Source: an uncultured Chitinophaga sp.
GTDB taxonomy: Bacteria; Bacteroidota; Bacteroidia; Chitinophagales; Chitinophagaceae
Assembly (NCBI RefSeq): GCF_946479755.1
Contig: NZ_CAMLHC010000042.1
Coordinates: forward strand, 1 to 56,901
Reading direction: 5' to 3'
Length of the DNA stretch: 56,901 bases
A model generated the notes under the pieces. That model was given only the letters and a program-made list of their open reading frames with translations, had not been told where the DNA came from and searched no databases. Of this stretch, positions 45,149-53,574 are shown piece by piece. Each line of letters starts with the position of its first letter. Within the stretch, counting starts at the first letter, position 1. Both the position numbers and the translations under genes were made by a program.

Positions 45149-45183
45149 TTTGTATTCCTTTATCCATTCTGTACGTATCTTTA
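45149..45183 (+). promoter_or_regulatory. Probable promoter of the carbonic anhydrase-murI unit
   Basis: TTTG (45149-45152), 23-bp spacer, TATCTTTA (45176-45183; one mismatch to TAnnTTTG). The ATG at 45202 follows 18 bases later. Confidence 0.5.
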
Positions 45184-45201
45184 GTCCAAAATATTACGGC
45201 A

Positions 45202-45867
45202 ATGACAACTTATAATCAGGTATTTGAAAACAACCGCCAGTGGATAGCATCCAAACTGGCCACCGACGCGGAGTTCTTTGAAAAGATGGCGGACACCCAG
45301 ACGCCGGAGTACCTTTATATCGGTTGCAGCGACAGCCGGGTGCCTACCAATGAAATCATGGGACTGGGAGCCGGTGAAGTATTTGTGCACCGTAACATCG
45401 CCAACGTGGTGCCCAACACCGACCTGAACGTGATGGCGGTCATCAACTATGCCGTGGTACACCTCGAGGTGAAACATATCGTTGTCTGCGGGCACTATAA
45501 CTGCGGAGGCGTTAAAGCCGCCATGCAGCCTAAAGACCTGGGCATCCTTAATCCCTGGCTGCGTAACATCCGCGATGTATACCGCCTGCATATGGATGAG
45601 CTCAATGCCATCACTGACGAACACGACCGCTACAACCGCCTTGTGGAACTGAACGTACAGGAACAAGCCATCAATGTCATCAAAACAGCGGCAGTACAAA
45701 AATCCTATCTGGCTAAGGGTTTCCCTACGGTGCACGGCTGGGTGTACGATCTCAAAAACGGTCAGCTGAAGGACCTGCAGATCGACTTTGAAGGCGTACT
45801 GCACGAAATCCAGAAGATCTACGATCTGACCGGTTCCGGCATGATGCAGAAAGACATTAACCAATAA
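45202..45867 (+). CDS. can: Beta-class carbonic anhydrase
   Basis: A 221-residue zinc enzyme interconverting carbon dioxide and bicarbonate. The zinc ligands are Cys42 (GCSDSRVP, with the Asp44/Arg46 dyad), His98 and Cys101 (CGHYNCGG). GEVFVHRNIANVV and the C-terminal VHGWVYDLKNGQL are typical. The size and sequence fit the cytoplasmic type that supplies bicarbonate for biosynthesis. It is followed by murI after 11 bases, so the two are co-transcribed; the pairing has no obvious metabolic logic. Confidence 0.95.
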   Translation: MTTYNQVFENNRQWIASKLATDAEFFEKMADTQTPEYLYIGCSDSRVPTNEIMGLGAGEVFVHRNIANVVPNTDLNVMAVINYAVVHLEVKHIVVCGHYNCGGVKAAMQPKDLGILNPWLRNIRDVYRLHMDELNAITDEHDRYNRLVELNVQEQAINVIKTAAVQKSYLAKGFPTVHGWVYDLKNGQLKDLQIDFEGVLHEIQKIYDLTGSGMMQKDINQ

Positions 45868-45878
45868 AGCATATTGTC

Positions 45879-46694
45879 ATGGGCCCTATCGGCGTTTTCG
45901 ACTCCGGCTACGGCGGCCTTACCGTGCTGAAGGAAATCATCGCGGAACTGCCGCAATACGACTACATCTACCTTGGCGACAACGCCCGCGCTCCCTATGG
46001 CAACCGCGGCTTTGACACCATTCACGCCTATACGCTGCAATGCGTACAGCAGCTGTTCGATATGGGCTGCCCGCTGGTCATCCTGGCCTGTAATACCGCC
46101 TCCGCCAAAGCACTGCGCACCATACAGCAGAAAGATCTCCCGCAGATAGCCCCCGACAGGCGCGTGCTGGGCGTGATACGTCCCACCACCGAAATGGTAG
46201 GAACCCTCACCCAAACCGGGGAAGTGGGCATCCTGGCCACCAAAGGGACCGTGGCTTCTGAATCGTACCCGATAGAAATAAAAAAATTCTTCCCGGAAGT
46301 ACAAACTTATCAGCTGGCCTGCCCCATGTGGGTGCCGCTTGTGGAAAATAACGAACACGAAAGCGCCGGCGCCGACTATTTCGTGAAAGAATACCTGGAC
46401 AGGATACTGTCCCAGTCGTCCAACATAGACACGCTGGTGCTGGGGTGCACCCACTACCCTCTGCTGATGAAAAAAATACGGCAGCACCTCCCCGGTGGCA
46501 TCACCGTACTCTCGCAGGGAAAAGTGGTGGCACACAGCCTCAAAGATTATCTGAAACGTCATCCGGAAATGGAGTCCCGTCTGAGCCGTGACAGTCAACG
46601 CCGGTTTTTCACGACAGACGACCCCGGCATCTTTGATGTGATGGCGGAGATATTCTTTGGCAAGGCGGTGCAATCGGAGAAGATACCCGTGTAG
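45879..46694 (+). CDS. murI: Glutamate racemase
   Basis: Makes D-glutamate for peptidoglycan. The 271-residue protein has the two catalytic cysteines in ILACNTASAKAL and LVLGCTHYPLLM, plus IGVFDSGYGGLTVLKEI and YLGDNARAPYGNRG. These define the family clearly. It is second in a unit with carbonic anhydrase. The 46706-46926 palindrome begins 11 bases after its TAG stop and may end its transcript. Confidence 0.95.
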   Translation: MGPIGVFDSGYGGLTVLKEIIAELPQYDYIYLGDNARAPYGNRGFDTIHAYTLQCVQQLFDMGCPLVILACNTASAKALRTIQQKDLPQIAPDRRVLGVIRPTTEMVGTLTQTGEVGILATKGTVASESYPIEIKKFFPEVQTYQLACPMWVPLVENNEHESAGADYFVKEYLDRILSQSSNIDTLVLGCTHYPLLMKKIRQHLPGGITVLSQGKVVAHSLKDYLKRHPEMESRLSRDSQRRFFTTDDPGIFDVMAEIFFGKAVQSEKIPV

Positions 46695-46705
46695 GCTTTC
46701 TCTCT

Positions 46706-46926
46706 CGCAAAGGCGCTAAGTTTTTGAACTTTTTTTTAAGATAAATTTAAGAACGCAAAGAGGCCCGGAGATCGCATTTTATTGATCACATTTTATAATT
46801 GGTTTAAACTGGTCGATAACAACCAGATCCAGTTTATACAGTGTGGTCAGCAAAACGTAATCTCCGGGCCTCTTTGCGTTCTTAAATTTATCTTAAAAAA
46901 AAGTTCAAAAACTTAGCGCCTTTGCG
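46706..46926. repeat. 221-bp long palindrome of the CGCAAAG family
   Basis: Located between the convergent murI and oligopeptidase genes. The arms (46706-46771 and 46861-46926) are identical over about 66 bp: each starts with CGCAAAGGCGCTAAG, passes through a T-rich stretch, and ends with AAGAACGCAAAGAGGCCCGG. The central 90 bp are an imperfect palindrome in which most differences are transitions. The right end lies three bases from the TAG stop of the oligopeptidase gene (46930-46932), as in the copies at 1-56 and 2695-2845. It is expected to fold into one hairpin of about 220 nt and to act as a bidirectional terminator or mobile palindrome. Confidence 0.85.
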
Positions 46927-46929
46927 TGA

Positions 46930-49044
46930 CTACTTCGCCAGCTTCAGGAAAAACGCATACTCCAGCGCTACTTCCTTCAGGGCTTCAAACCGCCCGGAAG
47001 CGCCGCCGTGGCCGGCTTCCATATTGGTATGCAGCAACAGCATATTGTGGTCTGTTTTCAGTTCCCGCAGCTTGGCCACCCATTTGGCAGGCTCCCAGTA
47101 TTGCACCTGGGAATCATGCAGACCGGTGGTCACCAGCATATTGGGATAAGCCTTGGCAGTCACGTTATCATACGGTGAATAGGATTTCATGTACTCATAA
47201 GAATCTTTGTTCTTAGGATTGCCCCATTCATCGAATTCACCGGTGGTGAGCGGAATGCTTTCGTCCAGCATGGTTGTCACTACATCAACAAATGGTACGG
47301 CCGCTACTATGCCGTGGAACAGCTCGGGCCGCATATTCACTACTGCACCCATCAGCAGGCCTCCGGCGCTGCCACCCATAGCGTACAGCTGACCCGGATT
47401 GGTATAGTTTTCTTTCACGAGAAAATCGGCGCAGTCGATAAAATCGGTAAAGGTGTTTTTCTTCTTGAACATCTTACCATCTTCATACCACTGGCGTCCC
47501 ATTTCCTGTCCACCGCGTACATGTGCGATGGCGAAAGCGAAGCCACGGTCCAGCAGGCTGATTCTGTTGGAACTGAAGCCGGCGTCGATGCTGTTGCCGT
47601 AAGAACCGTATCCGTAGAGCAGGAGCGGCGCTTTCCCGTTTTTATGGAAATCTTTTTTATAGACAATGGAAACGGGCACTTTGGTACCGTCTGTAGCGGT
47701 GGCCATCAGCCTTTCCGTGGTGTAGTTTTTCGGGTCATAGCCGCCCAATACTTCCTGCTGACGCTTCAGTTCCTGCTTGCCGGTTTCCATGTTGTAATCG
47801 TACACGGAGTTCGGCGTGATCATGGAAGTGTAGTGGTAGCGCAGCTCTTTGCTGTCCATTTCCGGGTTGTTGCCCAGGTAGGCATCGTACGCCGGTTCGG
47901 CGAAAGAGAGGTATTTTTCCTGGTGTGTCTTATCGTTGATCACACGGATCTGAGTAAGGCCATTTTTCCTTTCTTCCAGCACCATGTACTCTTTGAACAC
48001 GTCCAGGCCGGACAACAGCACATCGCTGCGGTGAGGGATGACTTCTTTCCAGTGATCCCGTCCTGTCTTGTCCAGCGGTGTCTCCATCAGCCGGAAGTTC
48101 AGCGCGTTCCAGTTGGTGATGATGTAAAACTTATCGTCTTTATGATCGATGTCGTACAACATGTCTTTGGTGCGGGGCTGGAACACGGCAAAGGCGCCGT
48201 CGGGTTTGGAAGCATCCAGCACGCGGCTTTCGGAGGAAAGGGTGCTGCCGCTGTGGATAATGATGTATTTACCGGATTTTGTTTTCTGTAAACTGAGGCT
48301 GAATGTTTCGTCTTTCTCGTGGTATACTTCTTTGTCCGCATTGTTGCCCAGCACGTGTTTCATGATACGGTCGGCACGCAGGGTAACGGTATCTTTGCGG
48401 CTGTAGAAAAATGTTTTGTTATCGTTGGCCCAGCAGGAACCGCCGGTTGTTTCGGGGATAGCGTCGGCGAAGACCTCCCCTGTTTCCAGGTTCTTGATGT
48501 GGATGGTATAACGGCGACGGCTAACCGTATCAATGCCGTATGCCAGCAGTTTGGTATCGGGGCTGACGCTCAGGCCTGATACGGCGCAATAGGTATGTCC
48601 CACCGCCAGGTCGTTGACATTGAGAATGATTTCTTCGTCTGCCTCGAGGCTGCCTTTTTTACGGCAGTAAATGGGATATTCTTTTCCCTTTTCAAAACGG
48701 GAATAATAGTAATAGCCGTTTTTGAGATAGGGCACGCTCATATCTGTTTCTTTGATACGGCCTTTCATCTCTTCAAACAGTTTGGTCCGCAGGTCTTTTT
48801 CGGGGGCCATCACGGAGTCCAGGTAGGCATTTTCGGCGGTTAGCCAGGACAGTACTTTGGGATCTTCCCGGTTGTTCATCCAGTAGTAGTTGTCGATCCT
48901 GGTGTCACCGTGTATCGTTAGCTCTTTCGGTATCTTCTCCGCAACTGGTGGCTGGAAGTTCTCCTGATTGTTCATATTTTTTTTCTTTTCTTGACAAGAC
49001 AATAACACAATTCCTGCGAGTACAAGTATACTTACCTTCTTCAT
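46930..49044 (-). CDS. S9A oligopeptidase (oligopeptidase B/prolyl oligopeptidase-like) lipoprotein
   Basis: A 704-residue serine peptidase. The N-terminus is a lipoprotein signal (LVLAGIVLLSC), which places it in the envelope, unlike cytoplasmic PtrB. An N-terminal beta-propeller (about residues 70-430) is followed by the alpha/beta-hydrolase domain. The nucleophile is in AMGGSAGGLLMGAV, the acid probably in TTGLHDSQVQYWEP, the histidine in NMEAGHGGASGRF. PLLLYGYGSYGNS and the HVRGGQEMGRQWYEDGK segment are typical of the oligopeptidase B/prolyl oligopeptidase group. It is expected to cleave short peptides, perhaps after basic residues or proline. It is a single-gene unit whose stop abuts the palindrome. 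Confidence 0.92.
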   Translation of the reverse strand: MKKVSILVLAGIVLLSCQEKKKNMNNQENFQPPVAEKIPKELTIHGDTRIDNYYWMNNREDPKVLSWLTAENAYLDSVMAPEKDLRTKLFEEMKGRIKETDMSVPYLKNGYYYYSRFEKGKEYPIYCRKKGSLEADEEIILNVNDLAVGHTYCAVSGLSVSPDTKLLAYGIDTVSRRRYTIHIKNLETGEVFADAIPETTGGSCWANDNKTFFYSRKDTVTLRADRIMKHVLGNNADKEVYHEKDETFSLSLQKTKSGKYIIIHSGSTLSSESRVLDASKPDGAFAVFQPRTKDMLYDIDHKDDKFYIITNWNALNFRLMETPLDKTGRDHWKEVIPHRSDVLLSGLDVFKEYMVLEERKNGLTQIRVINDKTHQEKYLSFAEPAYDAYLGNNPEMDSKELRYHYTSMITPNSVYDYNMETGKQELKRQQEVLGGYDPKNYTTERLMATATDGTKVPVSIVYKKDFHKNGKAPLLLYGYGSYGNSIDAGFSSNRISLLDRGFAFAIAHVRGGQEMGRQWYEDGKMFKKKNTFTDFIDCADFLVKENYTNPGQLYAMGGSAGGLLMGAVVNMRPELFHGIVAAVPFVDVVTTMLDESIPLTTGEFDEWGNPKNKDSYEYMKSYSPYDNVTAKAYPNMLVTTGLHDSQVQYWEPAKWVAKLRELKTDHNMLLLHTNMEAGHGGASGRFEALKEVALEYAFFLKLAK

Positions 49045-49101
49045 GTAAAACAGGTTTTACTCAATTTAAGCAATTGCGGCCGATATTTTCCGCATAAAAA
49101 A

Positions 49102-49127
49102 GCGCCATGGAAAGATTACCATGACGC
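49102..49127 (-). terminator. Terminator of the Gfo/Idh/MocA gene
   Basis: On the minus strand, GCGTCATGG / CCATGGCGC (one mismatch) is followed by TTTTTT. It lies 35 bases after the stop at 49162 and before the oligopeptidase gene. Confidence 0.75.
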
Positions 49128-49161
49128 CCGTATTTTAAAGATGTTTTTGATCCTGCTTTTG

Positions 49162-50550
49162 CTACGCCAGCACGCGCATTTTCACCGGGTCCCAGCGGAG
49201 CATTTTTTTGCTGAAGTAGCTCTGGTTTGTTACCAGGGCCGGTCCGGCGGCGCGGAGGCCGAAGGTAGCATCTTCCACTACGGTCTTGCCTGTACGCATG
49301 GATTCAAAGAAATTTTTGAAGTGGTCGAGGCGGTCGTCATATCCGGCGGGCGCAGCGTAGTTACTGGTTGTTTCCACCGCTTTGCCTTTGTTGCCGCCAT
49401 ATTGCGCGTTGTAGTTTTTCACAAACTCCGCCTGTTGTTTTTCAGAGAAGGTGCGGAAGGTATCCCAACCGCCATAGCCGGGCGCTTCAGGCAGTTTGTG
49501 TTTTTTGATTTTGAAGTCGTTCCATCCTATTTCCATCACCCCGTCGGTGCCGATCAGGCGGGTGTATTCACCGCCGCCGCTGCCGTCTGCGAAATTAACG
49601 CGGAGCGTCATCTGGAAGGCCGGATGTTCTTTCGTTTCAGGATAGTCAAAAATAGCTACCACCACATCAGGCACGTCGCGGCCGTCTTTCCACTGTGACA
49701 GGCTGCCGCTGGCGTAGATGCTGGTGGGGCCGAGTGAACCGGTGATAAAGTGCAGGCCGGAGATCAGGTGTACAAACAGGTCGCCGGGGATGCCGGTGCC
49801 GTACGCCTGGTAATTGCGCCAGCGGAAAAACCGTTTGGCGTCGAAAGGCACTTTAGCCGTGTCTTTCAGGAAGGCGTCGAAATCCACGGTGGCGGGAGAA
49901 GCGTCCGTAGGGATGGAATACTGCCAGGCGCCAAGTGCGCTGTGGCGGTCCATGCGGGCCTCTACCACGTTCAGCTGACCGATTTCGCCGGCCTGGTAAC
50001 GTTTACGCGCCTCCGCGAGGGCGATGCTGCTCACCCGCTGGCTGCCCACCTGGAACACCGCTTTGGTGCGCTGCTGGGTGGCGATCAATTTATGTCCTTC
50101 TTCTATCTGCTGTACCATTGGTTTCTCGCAGTAGACGGCTTTACCTGCTTCCATGGCTGCGATAGAAATGGTATCGTGCCAGTGGTCGGGCGTAGCTACG
50201 ATGATAGCGTCGATGTCTTTTCGTTGCAGCAGTTCACGGTAATCGCGGGTGGTGAATATATTAGCGCCGTATACCTCTTTTACACGGTCCAGGTGCCCCG
50301 TGTACAGGTCGGCTGCCGCTACGAATTCCACGCCGGGAACCTTAATTGCGGTATCCACGTCGCCGAAGCCCATGATGCCCATGCCTACGCAGGCCAGGCG
50401 GATCTTGTCGTTTGCGGAGAATGGCTGTTCCGGTTGCAGGATGGTCACCGGTTCGTTTTCCCGGCCAAGGGCCGCCAGTTGGCCGATGCCCAGCAGCGCC
50501 GCAGTGCTGCCAATATGTTTGATAAACTTCCTACGGGATTTGTCTGACAT
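49162..50550 (-). CDS. Tat-exported Gfo/Idh/MocA-family oxidoreductase
   Basis: A 462-residue NAD(P)-dependent sugar or inositol-type oxidoreductase exported by the Tat route: the N-terminus has SRRKFIKHIGSTAALLGIGQ. The Rossmann half includes IRLACVGMGIMGFGD, VATPDHWHDTI and the EKP motif (AVYCEKPMVQ) with the catalytic lysine. The ATG at 50550 is fixed by the twin-arginine signal. The substrate is unknown; exported members of this family in Bacteroidota are linked to sugar breakdown (GH109-like enzymes use bound NAD). It is divergent from the phytase locus; a role with inositol left after phytate hydrolysis is tempting but not shown. Confidence 0.9.
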   Translation of the reverse strand: MSDKSRRKFIKHIGSTAALLGIGQLAALGRENEPVTILQPEQPFSANDKIRLACVGMGIMGFGDVDTAIKVPGVEFVAAADLYTGHLDRVKEVYGANIFTTRDYRELLQRKDIDAIIVATPDHWHDTISIAAMEAGKAVYCEKPMVQQIEEGHKLIATQQRTKAVFQVGSQRVSSIALAEARKRYQAGEIGQLNVVEARMDRHSALGAWQYSIPTDASPATVDFDAFLKDTAKVPFDAKRFFRWRNYQAYGTGIPGDLFVHLISGLHFITGSLGPTSIYASGSLSQWKDGRDVPDVVVAIFDYPETKEHPAFQMTLRVNFADGSGGGEYTRLIGTDGVMEIGWNDFKIKKHKLPEAPGYGGWDTFRTFSEKQQAEFVKNYNAQYGGNKGKAVETTSNYAAPAGYDDRLDHFKNFFESMRTGKTVVEDATFGLRAAGPALVTNQSYFSKKMLRWDPVKMRVLA

Positions 50551-50688
50551 ATGGTGATGAGATTTTAATAAGATTTCAAAAGAAGCTCTATGATAATAAA
50601 AATTATCAGCAATCAAGTATCCGAATTATGAACGGTCAATAAGATATTTTGATGGCCTGCTAAAACGCTTCAGCGTGTTTGCGGAAAC

Positions 50689-50727
50689 TTAATACAAACT
50701 TCACAATTCCTTCATAAAGACTTAACG
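50689..50727 (+). promoter_or_regulatory. Candidate Pho box upstream of the phytate receptor gene
   Basis: Four hexamers at exact 11-bp intervals: TTAATA (50689), TTCACA (50700), TTCATA (50711) and TTAACG (50722), each separated by five bases. This fits the PhoP box of Bacillus (TT(A/C/T)A(C/T)A repeats with about 5-bp spacers) and is close to the 11-bp period of the PhoB box. It lies 61 bases before the receptor ATG at 50788. The repeat is directly visible; regulation by a phosphate-responsive regulator is inference. Confidence 0.5.
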
Positions 50728-50787
50728 GCCTCTATAGTGCTACAGTGCTGGAAGAGCGGTTATTTCGCCCCGACAAAACCACTCTGT

Positions 50788-53562
50788 ATGAAGATATTTT
50801 TACCACTGCTCATCTTTATCATGTCGGGAATTTGTGCCTTCGCGCAAACAACCACCGGCGTGAAAGGGACCGTAACCGACAAACAAACAGGGCAACCGCT
50901 GACAGGCGCAGCGGTGAAGCTGAAAAACGAACACTACACCGCCAGTGGCACCACCGGCCTGGACGGCAGTTTCGTTTTCCGCAACGTACCTGCGGGTGAC
51001 TATGAGATCAAAGTGAAGGACCTCGGGCATCATGAAGTGGAAAAGAAAATCCGTTGTGAAGGGCAGATAAGCACCCTGAACATCGAAATGGAAGCCAAAG
51101 ACGTGGCGCTGAAAGCCCTTACCGTTACCGGCAAAGGCGATAAAGGCAGCGAAAAAAACGCCCTGAAAACAGTACAGAAAGCGGATATGGTGCTGAACGC
51201 CGTATCAGCAGCTGCCATCCAGGTATCACCGGACATCACCATCGCCAACGTGATGCAGCGCATCTCCGGCGTATCCCTGGAGCGCAGCAACAATGGCGAC
51301 GGCCAGTACGCCATCATCCGCGGCATGGATAAAAGATACCAGTACACGCTGATCAACGGGATCAAAACCCCCAGCCCGGACAACAAAAACAGGTACGTAC
51401 CCCTCGATATCTTCCCGGCCGACCTCGTAGACCGCCTCGAGGTATACAAGGCCATCACCCCCAATATGGAAGGCGATGCCATCGGCGGGGCCACCAACAT
51501 GGTGATGAAAGACGCACCCAAACACTTTATGCTGAATGCCAACGCAGCTATCGGTTATGCACAAACGCTGTTCGACAACGACTTTACCCGCTTTAGCAGA
51601 AGCGGTTCCGCTAAAACATCTCCGCGCCTGCGTAACGGCAATACCTACGAAGCCAACCTCAACGACTTCACCAATAACCCGCTGCACCTCAATACCGGCA
51701 AAGCGCCGGTAGCCAGCGTGTTCGGCATCAGCGCCGGCGGTCGCAGCAAAAACGGTAAACTGGGCGCCATCGCAGGCATCAGCTATCAAAATACTTACCG
51801 CTCCAATCAATCCCTCTACCTGCAAACAGAAGTGGACAAAAATAATAACGAACCTGCTTTCACCGCCGCTAAGAACAGGCAGTATTCCATCCAGCAACAA
51901 CGGGCAGGCATGCACGCTAAAGTGGACTACCAGTTCAACGACGACCAGCAGTTGTCTTTATACGCCGCCTATATGAACCTCGGCCAGAACCTGTTCCGCT
52001 TCAGTTCAGACACCAGTCTCGAACTGGGCCGCACCATACCGGGTTCCGGCAGGGTAAGCAACAACTACCGCAGTGAACGCAGCGTGCAACAGATCAGCAA
52101 TTTTACCTTACAGGGCAAACACAAACTGGCGGACCACCTGCACATGGACTGGTCGGCCGTGTATTCCAAAGCGACCGCCAACGTGCCTGACCGCACCGAG
52201 CTGCATGTAAGCACCGGTGTTACACCGCAGAAAGACAACACCCTCAAACAGGAACCTGTATTGCTGGATGCGCTGGGCGGCGTTACCCACGAGTGGACCC
52301 GCAACTCAGACCAGGATAAAAGCGGTTATCTCAATTTCGTTTATACCCCAAAAATCGGCGGTATAAAAACGGAAATTGCTGTAGGCGGCATGTACCGCAA
52401 CAAACAACGCCATAGCTATTACGACAAATACGTGCTGCGCCCGGACTCCACTACGCAACACTTCGATGGCGATATCGACGCGCATAAACTCTCCCTGTTT
52501 AACAGGCTGGGTGCTCCCGACGATGCGCTGAACTACGACTTCACCGAAAACGTGGGCGCCTACTACGGCCAGGTGAAATTCCAGATCGGCCGCCTGCAAA
52601 CCCTCGCCGGCGTGAGGGTAGAGCATACCAAAGCTTTCTGGGAATCCGCCGTACCGTCTACCGTGGAAGGTAAAACAGGTACCATTAAGTATGTGGACGT
52701 GCTGCCCGGCATTCACTTCAAATACATGCCAGACAACAAACGGAACATCCGCCTCTCCTACTACTCTGCCATCAGCCGTCCCGGTTTCTATGAAACCATT
52801 CCTCACCGTGGCGGAGACCCCGACCAGGATTATGACGAAATCGGTAACCCTTTCCTCAAAAGAGCTACCTCCAACAACTTCGACCTGCGTTACGAGTACT
52901 TCCCGAAAGCACTGGACGAACTGCTGGCAGGCGTTTTCTACAAAAGGATCAAAGACCCGATTGAATCTGCACTCGTGCAAAACGGCCGCAGCATCAACCT
53001 TATGAGCGGCAACTTCGGCACCGCCACCAACTATGGTTTTGAACTGGAAGCCGCCAAGTACATCCGTAAATTTGGTATCCGCCTGAACTATACCTACACC
53101 AACTCTTCCATCACCAGCAACAAAATGCAGTGGTACCGCGAAGACAATGGTAACATCACCCAGAAAACCGTTAGCCAGGAACGTCCTTTACAGGGGCAAT
53201 CCAAACATATCGGGAACCTCTCCCTGCTGTACAAGGATGCCCATGCCGGCTTCGATGCACAGCTGGCAATGGTGTACACCGGCGAACGTATCGATATCGT
53301 ATCCCAGTTTTACAACAACGATATCTGGCAGAAAGGTTTCGTGCAACTGGACTTCTCCACAGAGAAAAGAATCTGGAAAAAACTGTACGCATACGCTAAA
53401 GTGGGCAACCTGCTGAACACGCCGTATGAACTGTTCATCAAAAGTCCCAACACGGAAAAATCCGCTGCCGGCGTACCTGAACAGGTGGTGGGCAAAAATT
53501 TATTCGTCCGTAAAAACACCTACGGTCAGACATACCTGCTGGGCCTCCGTTTCAAACTCTAA
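50788..53562 (+). CDS. TonB-dependent outer-membrane receptor of the phytase locus
   Basis: A 924-residue receptor importing a large or scarce substrate with energy from TonB. The ATG at 50788 gives a signal peptide (MKIFLPLLIFIMSGICAFAQ). A carboxypeptidase-regulatory-like domain follows (about residues 22-100, GVKGTVTDKQTGQPLTGAAV), then the plug (about 125-245, IANVMQRISGVSLERSNNGD, YAIIRGMDKRYQYTLINGI, GGATNMVMKDAP) and a long beta-barrel ending in YLLGLRFKL. The sequence resembles the TonB-Xanth-Caul type rather than SusC, and no SusD gene is present. Twelve bases downstream is a beta-helix lipoprotein gene, then a phytase gene, so phytate or another phosphorylated polyol is the likely substrate (inference). 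A candidate Pho box lies upstream. Confidence 0.93.
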   Translation: MKIFLPLLIFIMSGICAFAQTTTGVKGTVTDKQTGQPLTGAAVKLKNEHYTASGTTGLDGSFVFRNVPAGDYEIKVKDLGHHEVEKKIRCEGQISTLNIEMEAKDVALKALTVTGKGDKGSEKNALKTVQKADMVLNAVSAAAIQVSPDITIANVMQRISGVSLERSNNGDGQYAIIRGMDKRYQYTLINGIKTPSPDNKNRYVPLDIFPADLVDRLEVYKAITPNMEGDAIGGATNMVMKDAPKHFMLNANAAIGYAQTLFDNDFTRFSRSGSAKTSPRLRNGNTYEANLNDFTNNPLHLNTGKAPVASVFGISAGGRSKNGKLGAIAGISYQNTYRSNQSLYLQTEVDKNNNEPAFTAAKNRQYSIQQQRAGMHAKVDYQFNDDQQLSLYAAYMNLGQNLFRFSSDTSLELGRTIPGSGRVSNNYRSERSVQQISNFTLQGKHKLADHLHMDWSAVYSKATANVPDRTELHVSTGVTPQKDNTLKQEPVLLDALGGVTHEWTRNSDQDKSGYLNFVYTPKIGGIKTEIAVGGMYRNKQRHSYYDKYVLRPDSTTQHFDGDIDAHKLSLFNRLGAPDDALNYDFTENVGAYYGQVKFQIGRLQTLAGVRVEHTKAFWESAVPSTVEGKTGTIKYVDVLPGIHFKYMPDNKRNIRLSYYSAISRPGFYETIPHRGGDPDQDYDEIGNPFLKRATSNNFDLRYEYFPKALDELLAGVFYKRIKDPIESALVQNGRSINLMSGNFGTATNYGFELEAAKYIRKFGIRLNYTYTNSSITSNKMQWYREDNGNITQKTVSQERPLQGQSKHIGNLSLLYKDAHAGFDAQLAMVYTGERIDIVSQFYNNDIWQKGFVQLDFSTEKRIWKKLYAYAKVGNLLNTPYELFIKSPNTEKSAAGVPEQVVGKNLFVRKNTYGQTYLLGLRFKL

Positions 53563-53574
53563 AATTTTACGAAC

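Noticed and set aside
46706..46926. Insertion sequence or miniature transposon with a coding region
   Set aside because: No transposase frame and no clear target-site duplication could be seen; kept as a palindromic repeat only.
50737..50787. N-terminal extension of the TonB receptor
   Set aside because: The ATG at 50788 starts a clean signal peptide; the extension has none of its features.
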